Assembly: GCA_034770075.1 (NCBI GenBank)
Contig: CM068380.1
Span: 26,722,005 to 26,786,004, forward strand
Origin: Aralia elata
Taxonomy: Eukaryota > Streptophyta > Magnoliopsida > Apiales > Araliaceae
DNA length: 64,000 bases
Direction of reading: 5' to 3'
The notes below the pieces were generated by a model. That model was given only the letters and a program-made list of their open reading frames with translations, ran no database searches and was not told the origin of the DNA. A program made the translations under genes and the position numbers. Positions 32,400 to 43,572 of this stretch are shown piece after piece. How positions within the stretch are numbered: position 1 is the stretch's first letter; each line of letters starts with the position of its first letter.

Positions 32400-32696
32400 A
32401 CTGTGATTAGTTATGTTATTATGAAATTTATGAAGTGAATAATTTGTAAATCCCAATTTTCTATAATGGGATAGAATAATGATGTAATCCTGGAACTTTG
32501 TGATTTCAGGATAGATGATTTGATGTAAATAACTACGATGTTATCTCTATTATGTTTTGAAGCAGTTAATGAATAAAGTGTGAAAAGTTTATCAGATGTG
32601 TTATGTGTTTAAGTGTTGTTTATAAATGTTTAAGTTAAGACTTAAATGTTTGAGTAATTGAGTAATAATCTAATAACGAGAATTCTTAACAGTAAA

Positions 32697-35600
32697 ATGC
32701 CGCCAAGAAGACAACCAACACGTCAGCAGACCCCTGAGGGATCTACTAATAACGAAGAAGCTAACGCCAACCCAATGCAACAGCTGGTGAATCTGTTAAC
32801 GGGAGCCTTTGCAAATCAACCCCAAGCGCAGGCCACGACCTTCAAAGACTTCAAGGCTGTCGGACCTCCAGAATTTCAGGGCTCCATGAATCCGATTGAA
32901 GCTCAAACATGGATCATGGAGATGGAGAAAGTGTTCGATGTCGCCATAGTCGGTGAAGACCAGAAAACGGCATTTGCGACATTCATGCTGAAATCAGAAG
33001 CCAGCTACTGGTGGCAGGCGAACAAAACTCGTGGTGGTCAGGGTATAATACCGTGGGAGCGGTTTAAAGAAATATTTTTCGAGACATACTTCCCAGTAAG
33101 CGCGCAGAACCAGATGGAGGTGCAGTTCCTAGAGCTGAAGCAAGGTACTATGACGGTACCTGAATACGCTGCTAAGTTCAATGAGTTGGCAAGGTTTGCA
33201 CCGTATCAGGTAAGTACAGATGAGCGCAAGGCCAGGAGGTTCGAGCAGGGATTGAAGCCCTGGTTGTACAGTCGAGTCTCGATGTTTCAGCTGAATTCTT
33301 TTGCAGCGATTCTGGAGAAGGCAATCATCGCTGAAGGAGGCAGTGATGCTCTGACCAAATATAATCAGGAGCAGAGAAAGAAGAAGAGTGAGAATGATTA
33401 TAAGACTAGTGGTAACCATGGGGGAAATAGCCAGAAGAGGAAGTGGACTGAAGGTAACTCTGCGGGAAGTCAGCAGGGTAGTCTGAAGAAGAAGATGGAA
33501 GTATGCAGCACCTGTGGTAAGACCCATATGGGTGCTTGTTTAAAGGGAAAAAGGGTGTGCTACAACTGTGGACAGGAGGGTCATGTCGCACCGAACTGCC
33601 CTAATCCGAAGAAGGGTGCATGCTTAATTTGTGGACTGAAGGATCATTTTGCACGGGATTGCCCTAAGAAAACTGCAACAGGTGGACCTAGTGTTGGAAA
33701 GGGGAACAACGGAGGTGGTGGCAATCTGACCATAACAGGACCGACGCAGCCCAGCCGATCTACTGCTCGGACATTCAACATGACAGTGCAGGACGCTGTG
33801 CAGTCAAAGGATGTGGTGTCAGGTATCATTCCAGTCAATAATATTAATGCTTATGTATTGTTTGACTCGGGTGCTACTTGCTCATTTATATCCGATGATT
33901 TTGCTAAGAACTTAGAATTACCCCAGGAAGAACTAGATTACCCTATGAACATTGAGATTGCGAATAGGGAAATAATTCCTGTTAAACTTATCCACAAGAA
34001 CTATCAAATAGATATTAAGGGTCAGATAACGACGGTAAACTTGATCCCAATTCGACTTGGGGAGTTTGACGTTATATTGGGTATGGATTGGTTGACTAAT
34101 TATGGGGCAGTTATTGACTGTCAAAAGAAGTGTATAAACCTTATGACTCCGTCAAAGGTTGTGTTTTACGGTAGCAAATCGCCTAGACAAGCGAGTTGTC
34201 TGACGATGATGCAGGCCAGAAAGATGTTGAGGCAAGGCTGTGTAGGGTATCTTGCCTACATAGTTGATACACGAAAGGAAGGTGCAAAGCTGGAAGAGAT
34301 ACCAGTGGTTAGAGATTTCGTAGACGTGTTTCCTGAAGATTTACCAGGATTACCGCCAGATAGGGAAATCGAGTTTGTGATTGATTTAGCACCGGGAACG
34401 GCCCCTATATCGAAGGCCCCGTATCGAATGGCTCCAGTGGAATTAAAGGAGTTGATGGCGCAGCTACAGGAGTTGCTAGATAAAAAGTATATTCAACTGA
34501 GCGTTTCGCCGTGGGGAGCGCCGGTATTGTTTGTTAAGAAGAAGGATGGATTAATGCGTCTTTGCATTGATTATAGAGAATTGAACAAGGTCACGATCAA
34601 AAACAAGTATCCGTTGCCAAGAATCGATGACCTGTTTGACCAACTGAAGGGGGCAAGGTACTTTTCAAAGATAGATTTACGAAGTGGGTACCATCAGTTG
34701 AAGGTGAGACAGGAGGATATACCAAAGACGGCATTTCGGACTAGATATGGTCACTATGAGTTTTTGGTTATGTCATTTGGTTTAACGAATGCGCCTGCAG
34801 CATTCATGGACTTAATGAATAGGGTGTTCAAACCATTTCTGGATAAATTTGTAGTGGTGTATATAGACGACATCCTCGTATATTCCAAAACTCAGGAAGA
34901 ACACGTCGAGCATTTGAGGGTGACATTAGAGGCGTTAAGAAAAGAGAAATTGTATGCAAAATTTTCGAAGTGCGAATTTTGGTTGGAACGTGTGCAATTT
35001 CTTGGGCATGTGATTGATAAGGACGGAATATCGGTAGACCCATCAAAAGTCGAAGCTGTGATAAACTGGGATCAGCCGAAGACACCGTCAGAAGTGAGGA
35101 GTTTCCTAGGTTTGGCAGGATATTACAGGCGTTTCATTCAACATTTCTCGAGAATCGCCACTCCGTTAACGAATTTAACAAGAAAATCAGTGAAGTTTGT
35201 TTGGACGGAGAAGTGCGAAGAGAGTTTCCAAGAACTAAAGAAGAGACTAAGTTCGGCACCTGTATTGTCTTTGCCAGATGATACAGGAAATTTTGTGGTG
35301 TATAGCGACGCATCGCATAAGGGACTTGGTTGTGTGTTGATGCAGAATGGAAAGGTTATTGCATATGCATCGCGCCAACTAAAAGACTATGAAAAAGGGT
35401 ATCCGACCCATGACTTAGAGTTAGCAGCTGTGGTGTTTGCTCTGAAAATCTGGCGACACTATCTCTATGGGGAGAAGTGTGAAATATACACAGACCATAA
35501 AAGTCTGAAGTATATTTTTACACAGAAGGATTTGAATATGCGGCAAAGGAGATGGATAGAGTTAATCAAGGACTATGATTGTGAAATTCTATACCATCCG

Positions 35601-37181
35601 GGAAAAGCCAATGTGGTTGCAGACGCTTTGAGCATAAAGGGTCGGGAGAAATTATTTTTGTTAACCGCTCAGGAGAAGCTCGTGGAGGAAATGGCTAAGT
35701 TGGAACTAGAAGTGAAGAATCAGATGGAGTCGACCGAAAAATTATTTCAGATAGAAACCCAACCAACTCTGGTGGAAAAAGTGAAGGAAGCGCAACTCAA
35801 AGATGAGGAATGTGCTGAGATACGGAAAAGATTGCTTGAGGGAGAAAAGCTTAAATACAAAGTTGACACTGAAGGACTGCTTAGATTCGAAGGCCGGATT
35901 TGGGTTCCGGCAGAACTAAAGATCAGAGAAGAGATTTTTACCGAAGCCCATAGTTCAAGATTTTTGGTTCTCCCAGGAAGTACGAAGATGTACCAAGATC
36001 TTCGCCAACATTTCTGGTGGCCAAACATGAAAAGAGAGGTTGCTGAGTGTGTTGCGAAGTGCCTAACCTGTCAGAGAGTAAAAGCAGAACATCAACGACC
36101 AAGTGGTTTGCTACAGCCTTTGGAAATACCAGAATGGAAATGAGAGCATATCACGATGGATTTCGTGGTAGGTCTTCCAGCTACTCAGAAGGGATATGAC
36201 GCGATATGGGTCATAGTGGATCGACTGACGAAATCAGTGCACTTTTTACCAATCAAAGTTAGATTCACTTTAGATCAGCTGGCGAAGTTATATGTCAAAG
36301 AAATTATCTCGAGGCACGGTATTCCAGTATCAATAGTGTCAGACAGGGATCCGCGGTTCACATCAAAGTTTTGGAGGAGTCTGCAAACTTGTTTGGGGAC
36401 ACAGTTGCGAATGAGTATAACCTATCATCCTCAAACCGATGGCCAGAGTGAAAGAACAATTCAAACGTTGGAGGACATGCTGAGAGCGTGTGTCATGGAT
36501 TTCAAGGGCAACTGGGATGATCATTTACCTTTGGTCGAATTTGCTTACAACAACAGTCATCACGCCAGTATCGGCATGCCACCCTACGAAGCGTTGTAAA
36601 GGAAATGCAGAACTCCGTTATGCTGGGATGAGGTTGGTGAACGTCGACTATTAGGACCCGAGCTGGTGCAACAAACTGCTGAGATTGTTTAAGTAATAAG
36701 AGCCAGACTGATAGCCGCTCAAGACAGGCAGAAAAAGTATGCTGACCAACACCGACAAAATCGCGAATTTGAGGTCAGCAGCTTCGTGTTTCTTAAAGTA
36801 TCTCCCTGGAAAGGGAAAATCAGATTTGGAAAGAAGGGTAAACTAAGTCCGCGATTCATTGGACCCTTTGAAGTGCTGAAACGGGTGGGTGAGGTAGCTT
36901 TACCTCCTGAGTTAGGCCACGTCCACAATGTCTTTCATATATCGGTGCTACGACAGTATAAGCCCGATTATAAGCATGTAATCGAATACGAACCAATACA
37001 ATTTGAACAAGATTTATCCTATGAAGAGGTTCCTGTACAGATAGTAGACAGGAAAGAGCAAGTGCTTCGCAATAAAGTGATACCTTCCGTTAAGGTAATC
37101 TGGAGGAACCACAGTGCTGAAGAAGCTACGTGGGAACTCGAAGATAAAATGATGCAGAATTACCCTCACTTATTTATTTAA
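32697..37181 (+). pseudogene. Tekay-2 gag-pol polyprotein with three in-frame stops
   Basis: One frame from ATG 32697, open for 1148 codons to TGA at 36141-36143. Domains: Gag (about 60-190); CCHC zinc knuckles near 269-322 (CYNCGQEGHVAPNC and CLICGLKDHFARDC are canonical); aspartic protease DSGAT near 389; reverse transcriptase with YIDD near 721; RNase H (YSDASHKGLG) near 868; integrase zinc finger, whose second histidine is replaced by leucine (VLPGST where Tekay-3 has IHPGST). The integrase core (DFVVGLP, SDRDPRFTS, YHPQTDGQSERT) and C-terminal chromodomain-like segment continue in the same frame after the first stop but meet TAA at 36597-36599 and 36690-36692. The final stop is at 37179-37181. 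Gag to RNase H could still be translated; integrase could not. Confidence 0.93.
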
Positions 37182-37190
37182 CTTTTGTAT

Positions 37191-37292
37191 TGCGATTCTG
37201 GGGACAGAATCTTTGTAAGGAGGGGAGAATTTAACAGACGAGTTTAATTGCGTTGTGATTCTGGGGACAAAATCCTTTTAAGGAGGGAAAGA
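37191..37292 (+). promoter_or_regulatory. Duplicated hairpin and polypurine tract of Tekay-2
   Basis: GATTCTGGGGACAGAATC (37194-37211) followed by AAGGAGGGGAGA, then a second copy 63 bp on (GATTCTGGGGACAAAATC, 37257-37274, then AAGGAGGGAAAGA) that abuts the 3' LTR. The stem is perfect in the first copy and has one mismatch in the second. Confidence 0.85.
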
Positions 37293-38824
37293 TGTAACGA
37301 ATGCAATTTTTGAGAATTAATAAAAATATTTATTGAGTTGTATAAATATTTTTGTTAATTTATTGAGTTAATAAATGATTTATTAAGCTATTGTGAAATA
37401 AGTTTATGTTGAGTTAATTGTGTTAATTGTTAATTGAATATGATTTGTGATGATTATTCTAATTTAATTTAATAATTAAATTAGATGATGAAAAGAATTA
37501 TTTGAATAAATGATTTATGTTAATAAATAATTTATTTGAATAATATAATTTATTTGGTGTTTTTGTTAAATAAAATTATTATTTGAATTAGTTATATTTA
37601 ATTGAATTTATTTAATAATAATAAGTTCAATTAAATTAAATGTGTGACATTTAAAACTATATGTTATAATGTTTTATTAAAATAAATGAAAGGAGTTTTA
37701 ATTTAGTTTTTCCAAACTAGGCCTTATGACCTTTGGTTGGAAAAATGAGTTATTTTAATTGTGTTTTACCAAACAAGACATAAGAATAATAGGTTATTTT
37801 TATTAGTGTTTACCAAACAAAGCCTTATGGCTTTTGAAAATCTTAACCGATGATTCAATTTAAGGATTATACGTTATTATTATTTAAAACAACAGTTTTT
37901 ATTTTTTTAAAATCATCAGTTTTTATTTTGTAAAAGTACGTCAGTTGAAAGAAAAGAAAAGAGAAGAACAGAGAGAAAAGAGAAAGAAGAGAGTTTTGAA
38001 AAAAAAAGAGTTCTGTGAAATTTGAGAAAGAAGAGAGTTTGAGAATTTTGAAAAGAAGATATTGAAGGTAGAAGTTCAAGCTAGGAGAGTGTTAATCAAG
38101 CTTCTCTTTTAATCAAATAGAAGGTATAATACTCTTCTCTGTATTTTAATATTTGGTTCTCTGTAAAAATATTCATTGGCTTAATATGTGATTTTTTTAA
38201 TTATAATTGATAGCTATGTGAATTAGATGATTACGTGATGTTTATATGATGATTAAAACTCTATTTGAAGGTTTTAATTCATGAAAATATATTTTAGAAT
38301 TTAATTTTAGTTTTACAGAGCTTTGTTTTATGAAAATGGCAAAAACATAGTTATTTTATAAAACAGTGGAATTTCTTGCTTTAATTGGTTTAATTTGTGT
38401 TCTATAATTGTTAAATTGATTAGAAACATGTTGGGTAATTGTTTTCTAGCATATATGATTTCTGGGTATATTTAGTTTGTGTACTGGATGGTAGAATTCG
38501 GAAAATTTGGCAAAAAATTGGCCTAAGTTTTCACTGGTTCGCGACTGTAGGAGATGACAGTCGAGTCTCTCGCCCCGGCGAGAGAAATGAACTGTAAATT
38601 CTCGCCCGGCGAGAGCTCGCCCCGGCGAGAGCTCGCCCCGGCGAGAAATTTACAAAGGGAATTCTCGCCCCGGCGAGAAGCTCGCCCCGGCGAGCGTTTT
38701 TGTATAGGATTTCCTCGCCCCGGCGAGGGAACAGTATAAAAGAAAAATATTTTTTAAAAAAAAATTATTAAATTGTTTTGATTGTTTTGCTAAGGTGTTT
38801 CATGCATATATACTTAAGACCTGT

Positions 38825-38870
<46 letters not shown>

Positions 38871-40049
38871 GTGATTAATGTATTGCCATGATAATTATTT
38901 AGTTAGCATTTGTTGTCTAAAGTATGCTAAATGAGATACTATAATTAGGTAAAAGGAACCTAAAGTGATTATAAATTTTGTAACTAATTTATGTTACCAT
39001 TTTATAATTAATTGTATAGGTTGATTTAAGGATCGTGAATTATTTAATTTGTAATCTACGCTTGAGGCAAGTTTTCTTTCTTTAAACTTGTTAAATTATT
39101 ATAGCAAGTTATTTATTTCTTAAGCTTGTTATTATTTCAACAAGTTTACTTCCTTTGAGTGAATTAATTAACCTTAGCTTATTGTTATTCAAGCAAGGCT
39201 GATATCATGTTGAGTAATTATATTTTGTTACAGATATTATTTATTCAGTCTTTGATTATCATTCAAACTTCGAATACAAACTTTACTGAAGAACTAGACT
39301 AGCAAACCATTATTGATTCAACTAGTCCTTAGTTGATGAGCGTTTCAAAAACTTAGATTATCTAAACTTGTTCCAAGCCAAGTTCCTTTTGGTAAGGACT
39401 CTTATAATAAACTGAGATGAACAACCCTAACATAGGGGATTATTACGCTTAGCGTTAAAATGGTTGTGCACAATACATTGTACAAAGGGCTGATCTCCCT
39501 GAGTACGAGATGAAGGTCCATTTATAGTCTTTAAGACTGTTAAAGGTTACGGTAAAAAAAAAAATACTTGTTAACCTAGGACATAGTTCGAGGTCTTGAG
39601 ACCCTCAGATATATTCAAACTTTGATTACTTATTGATTAACTTCAGAAAATCATTGCTTCTCATTTGAACTTTATTTCAATTAAAAGTTATTGTTATCAT
39701 TCTTGTGGGCAATTGTTTGCTCACTCTTGCACTAAACATTTCAGCTAAGCCCGAGAAGCAGGACGAGCCGTCCACCAGTAAGGGCAAGGGCAAGATGCAG
39801 AAATAGTTCTAGATTTATTATTTAATTGATGAACATTTGTACCAGACTTGTTTTAGATATATTTTTATTCCGCATTTGATGTATTAAGGTTGTGGTGACC
39901 TGGGTTTTTAATTATTGATGTAACCCGGTTTGGGAGATGATTAATTAAGTTTATTTTAATTGCTTAATTATGGGTAGTTAGATGTGAATGAATGGGATAG
40001 TGAACACCAAATCAGGGGGAATTGAGTACCCAGATTTGGGGGTGTCACA
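37293..40049 (+). repeat. 3' LTR of Tekay-2
   Basis: 2757 bp. Very similar to the 5' LTR but with seven rather than five GC palindromes (about 38565-38728), (AT)20 rather than (AT)17, and a few substitutions and 1-2 base indels. Confidence 0.95.
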
Positions 40050-40107
40050 GGTTGCCTCCCAAGAAGCGCTTGTTTTATAGTCGTTAGCTCGACTCTTTTA
40101 TTTCCTT

Positions 40108-41184
40108 TCAATCCGACTCAATCGCAAAAGTGACCATTGCATACCGCCTCGTTGTTCTTTCTTTGATTTGCGTGGCGTGCATGTCTGATTGGTAACCCTC
40201 AAACTTACTTTCAACCAATGGCAAAAAGAAACTTTCCTCATCCGCATTATCCATTATTGCACTAATATCAAGATCAATATGAAGATATTCTTCATGAACC
40301 AATGGGTGCTCGATGGGTTTGAAAACCTTGAATGTGACTTCTTAATCTTCACTTTCCTTTACATAATCCCTATTCATGCTCCTTGTCTCATCAACCTCAA
40401 AATCAACAACCATAATCAGATGTACACTCTCAAAATCTTCTTTAATAGCTTCGTGTAACTCCTCGCCACTTCCATGTTCATCCACTATGCAATGCTCTTT
40501 ACCTTCCTCTATAGGGTCAATCTCTGTATCGCTTAACATGGTGCCTTACGGTTGAATAATGTAAGAATTGGCAACATAGTTCATGATGCTCTGCACTGAA
40601 GCTTGTAGATTTACCATCCTAACCTCATTTTGAGAGATATGAGATATGCTCCGAGTCATGAGCTCGTCCCTCATTCTTTCCTCTTCGTCACATCTATGCG
40701 AATTCACCATACATTGCTCTTGCTCTTCACCTTCCTCTATAGGGTTAATCTGTGTAATGCAAGGTAAGGTACTTTGCGGGTGAATAAGCACAACCTCGAC
40801 AAGTTGTGCCATTTGGTTCTCGAGGTTCCGTAATGAATTTAGTTGCTCAAAGTACATGGGAGGAATCTCCTCCAAATTAGATGTATCCTCTACTTGCAGT
40901 GGAGGATGGAATGAAAATTCTGAATGGTATGAGACACTTGGATCAAAGAATTGATCTTGATTGTTGTCCCATGAAAAGCTTGGATGATCTTGCCAACCCG
41001 GTTGATAGTAGTTTGGGTAGTAGTCAGCTTGATTCTGACCGTAGGTATTTTGAGTGGACTGGCTTTCCAGAATGTCAACAGCCCTTGAAAGCGTTGCAAC
41101 TTGTTCTTGCAATTGCTCAAGAAGTTTTGACGAACTTGGTTGTGTCATCCCTTCATAATCCCATTGATAGTTGTGCTCATCCAT
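40108..41184 (-). pseudogene. Athila Gag-derived ORF of A'
   Basis: Sense start ATG at 41184 (MDEHNYQWDYEG). The protein contains NYYQPGWQDHPSFSW, followed by SLRNLENQMAQLVEV and QSTLPCITQINPIEEGE. This arrangement is characteristic of the C-terminal part of plant Athila Gag proteins (PGW-HPNFSW, LE-QMGQLA, QGxLPSDTE-NP). The N-terminal Gag domain is absent. In-frame stops lie at 40546-40548 (CAA to TAA by comparison with element A) and about 40330, after which the same frame continues (HEEYLHIDLDIS) to 40108. The full-length frame is about 350 codons. It is closely related to the ORF of element A. Confidence 0.8.
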
Positions 41185-41297
41185 TAACTGAAAACAAAAT
41201 CAAATCAAAACAAAGTACTAATAAGCAAATTATTTACAAGTATAAATTAACACCAATTAGATTGTCATTAATATCGGAAAAACACTAGAAGAACAAT

Positions 41298-41315
41298 TCC
41301 CCGACAACGGCGCCA
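41298..41315 (-). promoter_or_regulatory. A' primer binding site, Athila type
   Basis: Sense strand TGGCGCCGTTGTCGGGGA, the tRNA-Asp-type primer site of Athila elements, six bases inside the LTR end. Confidence 0.88.
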
Positions 41316-41321
41316 AAAACT

Positions 41322-43123
41322 TGTTGGTCAGTTTTGCAACCGAAAAATACGCACAAGTATACGCGGTCAACAAGTAATAAAGTGATAAGATAGAGTTGTC
41401 GAACCCACAGGGAATTATCTCTAGTGAATTCTAAGTACCAACTATATATCGTCTCAATTTTATTTAGACAAATGATGAATTGAGTTTGGTTTGTTGTTTG
41501 GCAATAATTAAGAACTATGGAAGGCGTTAAGATAATGAAATCTAATATTAACAAGTCTAAGATTGCAATTTCCCCCAACACTTCATTTGAATATCCTAAC
41601 TCTCTAATTTGAATTAATTAACAACATAGAATTGCCAACCAAGATATCAAAGCTACTTATAAACCTCTGTCGATGGTCAAATTCGAATCTTCCTAATGCG
41701 GCATATAGGTATATGTCTATCCTACACACTATCAAGAGACCAATTTCAAGAACAATTACAAGACACGTGTCACTAAATCTCATTAACCGTCCTTTCAATT
41801 ACTAACTTTCACATAGGAAGTCATTAAGGATACATTCTCCATTGGTTGCACACGGTATCTAGGTATATGTCTATCCTAAATACTATCAAGTTACCTATCA
41901 TTGAGGATAATCAACAAGACACACGTCACTAAATCTCAATTAATTACCCACAACAATCTTTAATTCTCGCATGATATCATAATAAGGTCTAAACACTATA
42001 ATCCGTTCGTCAAGTTTATATAGGTTCCCACGATAATTACTAGCTAGGCAATTAAGATATGAAGCATAAATCATGATATTCAATTCACAAATGAGTAATT
42101 AATAACAAAGAGAGAGAAATCAATTCAAACTATGTGTTGGGTTCCATTAAAATCTTAAAAATTAAGGTCTAGTTCATAGGAAATACAATAAACATCAAAT
42201 TTGATCTATACATCATGTTGGAATTACAAATCAAGAAGAAAATACTAGAGATAGAATGATAAAACCACAAATGAAGGTATTCAATGGTTGCTTGATGGTT
42301 GAATCATGTTTTCTAGCTTCTCCTCAAGATTTGACAATTCCTTCTCTAATTGCTCTTTAGATTTTGCTGAACTTTCCTTGAATTGCAGCCCTTTTCTCTC
42401 TATTTGATGTTTTTGTTGTAGCCTTCCCCTCTCTAGATATCATATATGAAGCTCCAATGAGATATTATATAGTGCCTCTACCAAAACCCTAGCCAAGCAT
42501 CGGATATTTGGTCAAAAATCCGCTCAAATCGCACAAACCCGACAACTGGAATCGCACTCAGCAGATTTGGCGCAACCCCGCTGGTTTGTGGCGAGGCCCC
42601 GCTGCCCTGCTGCAACTCCCTGTATGCCCTGGCGCAACCTCTGTGGTCAGCGCGGAGGCCTCCGTGCCTGTCTAGCGAGGCCCCGCTGCTGGCCCTGCCT
42701 GCTTGAAAAATTCAGCATTGACGTTAGTTGGGAAAAGGCCATAACTTCTTCGTCCGAACTTGGATCGAGGCGATTCAAAAGGTAACGGAAAGCTAAGAGA
42801 TATCTCTACAACTTTAATTCTTTGAGTTTTGAGAGAAAATGGCTGGATCATGGGCAAAATTGGGCGAGAAGCAGCTGCTATGTCAATGTTGCGCTAAAAA
42901 TAGCAAACAAAGCACTTCCAAACATTGAACCAAATAGCTTTTATTCAAATTCCTACAAAACAAAGTAAAAACACATTAAAGAAATACAAAACACAAACAC
43001 AATATAAAACTAAATTATCTAGAAAGAAAATAAAAATAGATAAAAACCACATCGAATACCCAAAGACTCGCAAATTATCAAGGTCAAAAGTACCCCAATT
43101 GTGTATATAAAACACACTCATCA
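41322..43123 (-). repeat. 5' LTR of A'
   Basis: 1802 bp from TGATGAGTG (43123) to GACCAACA (41322) on the minus strand. Diverged from the LTR of element A but collinear with it, sharing the first ~200 bp and GAGTGCGATTCCAG next to a GC-rich palindromic stretch (42570-42710). The open frame at 42567-42785 is part of that GC-rich stretch. Confidence 0.88.
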
Positions 43124-43138
43124 GACATCAGAAAGTTA

Positions 43139-43488
43139 AACTTTGATCTCTTAGCTGCAGGGGAGAAGAGGCTTCTCCAACTTAATAAACTTGATGAATT
43201 CCGTCTGCAAGTTTATGAGAACTCGAAGCTATTCACGGAAAAAGTCAAAAGGTGGCATGACCAGAAAATCATCGATAGGAAATTTGAACCAGGGTAAGCA
43301 GTTCTTTTATTCAATTTAAGACTAAAACTCTTCCCATGAAAGCTTAAGTCCCTATGGTCGGGACCATTCCTTGTCAAAACTGTATTTCCACATAGCGCTG
43401 TTGAGATAATAGGCAAGAATAAAGAGCAACCATTCAAGGTTAACAGACAACGCCTGAAACATTATTGGGGGGTGATTTTAATCGCCAA
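43139..43488 (+). pseudogene. Athila integrase C-terminal fragment
   Basis: In one plus-strand frame it reads EKRLLQLNKLDEFRLQVYEN, then VKRWHDQKI, FEPG, LKSLWSGPFLVKTVFPHSAVEI and NRQRLKHYWG, the C-terminal end of an Athila-type integrase. TAA replaces a codon after FEPG and TGA one before KLKSLWSGPF, so it is dead. It is followed by ACCAAGCGCTTGGTGGGAGG (43550-43572), a block that also occurs after the ORF of elements A and A'. A' inserted to its left and the copia element to its right, so this is a remnant of an older Athila element. Confidence 0.85.
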
Positions 43489-43572
43489 AAGTCCTCAATT
43501 ACCCTTGCCAATCCACAATAGAATAAGGAGTAGTCAGGCTGAACGACTGTAAACCAAGCGCTTGGTGGGAGG

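Larger units (their letters stand above)
28598..40049 (+). mobile_element. Tekay-2: near-complete Tekay-type Ty3/gypsy element
   Basis: 11,452 bp with LTRs 28598-31318 and 37293-40049 and a GGTTG target duplication (28593-28597 and 40050-40054). The LTRs are very similar by eye, with differences mainly in repeat copy number, so insertion is recent. It carries a Met-tRNA primer site, an extra coiled-coil ORF, a long gag-pol frame with three in-frame stops in integrase, and a duplicated hairpin/purine tract before the 3' LTR. It is nested in A'. Confidence 0.95.
27105..43123 (-). mobile_element. A': non-autonomous Athila-like element (split, truncated)
   Basis: Minus-strand element in two blocks, 27105-28597 and 40055-43123, separated by Tekay-2. 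On its sense strand the 5' LTR is 43123-41322, followed by an Athila-type primer site, an ORF related to the end of Athila Gag, a noncoding tail with a four-hairpin array, a purine tract, and only the first 277 bp of the 3' LTR (27381-27105). The interior without Tekay-2 is about 2.48 kb, close to the 2465 bp of the complete sister element A at 53164. No pol is present. The missing 3' end lies at the deletion junction with Tekay-1. Confidence 0.88.
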
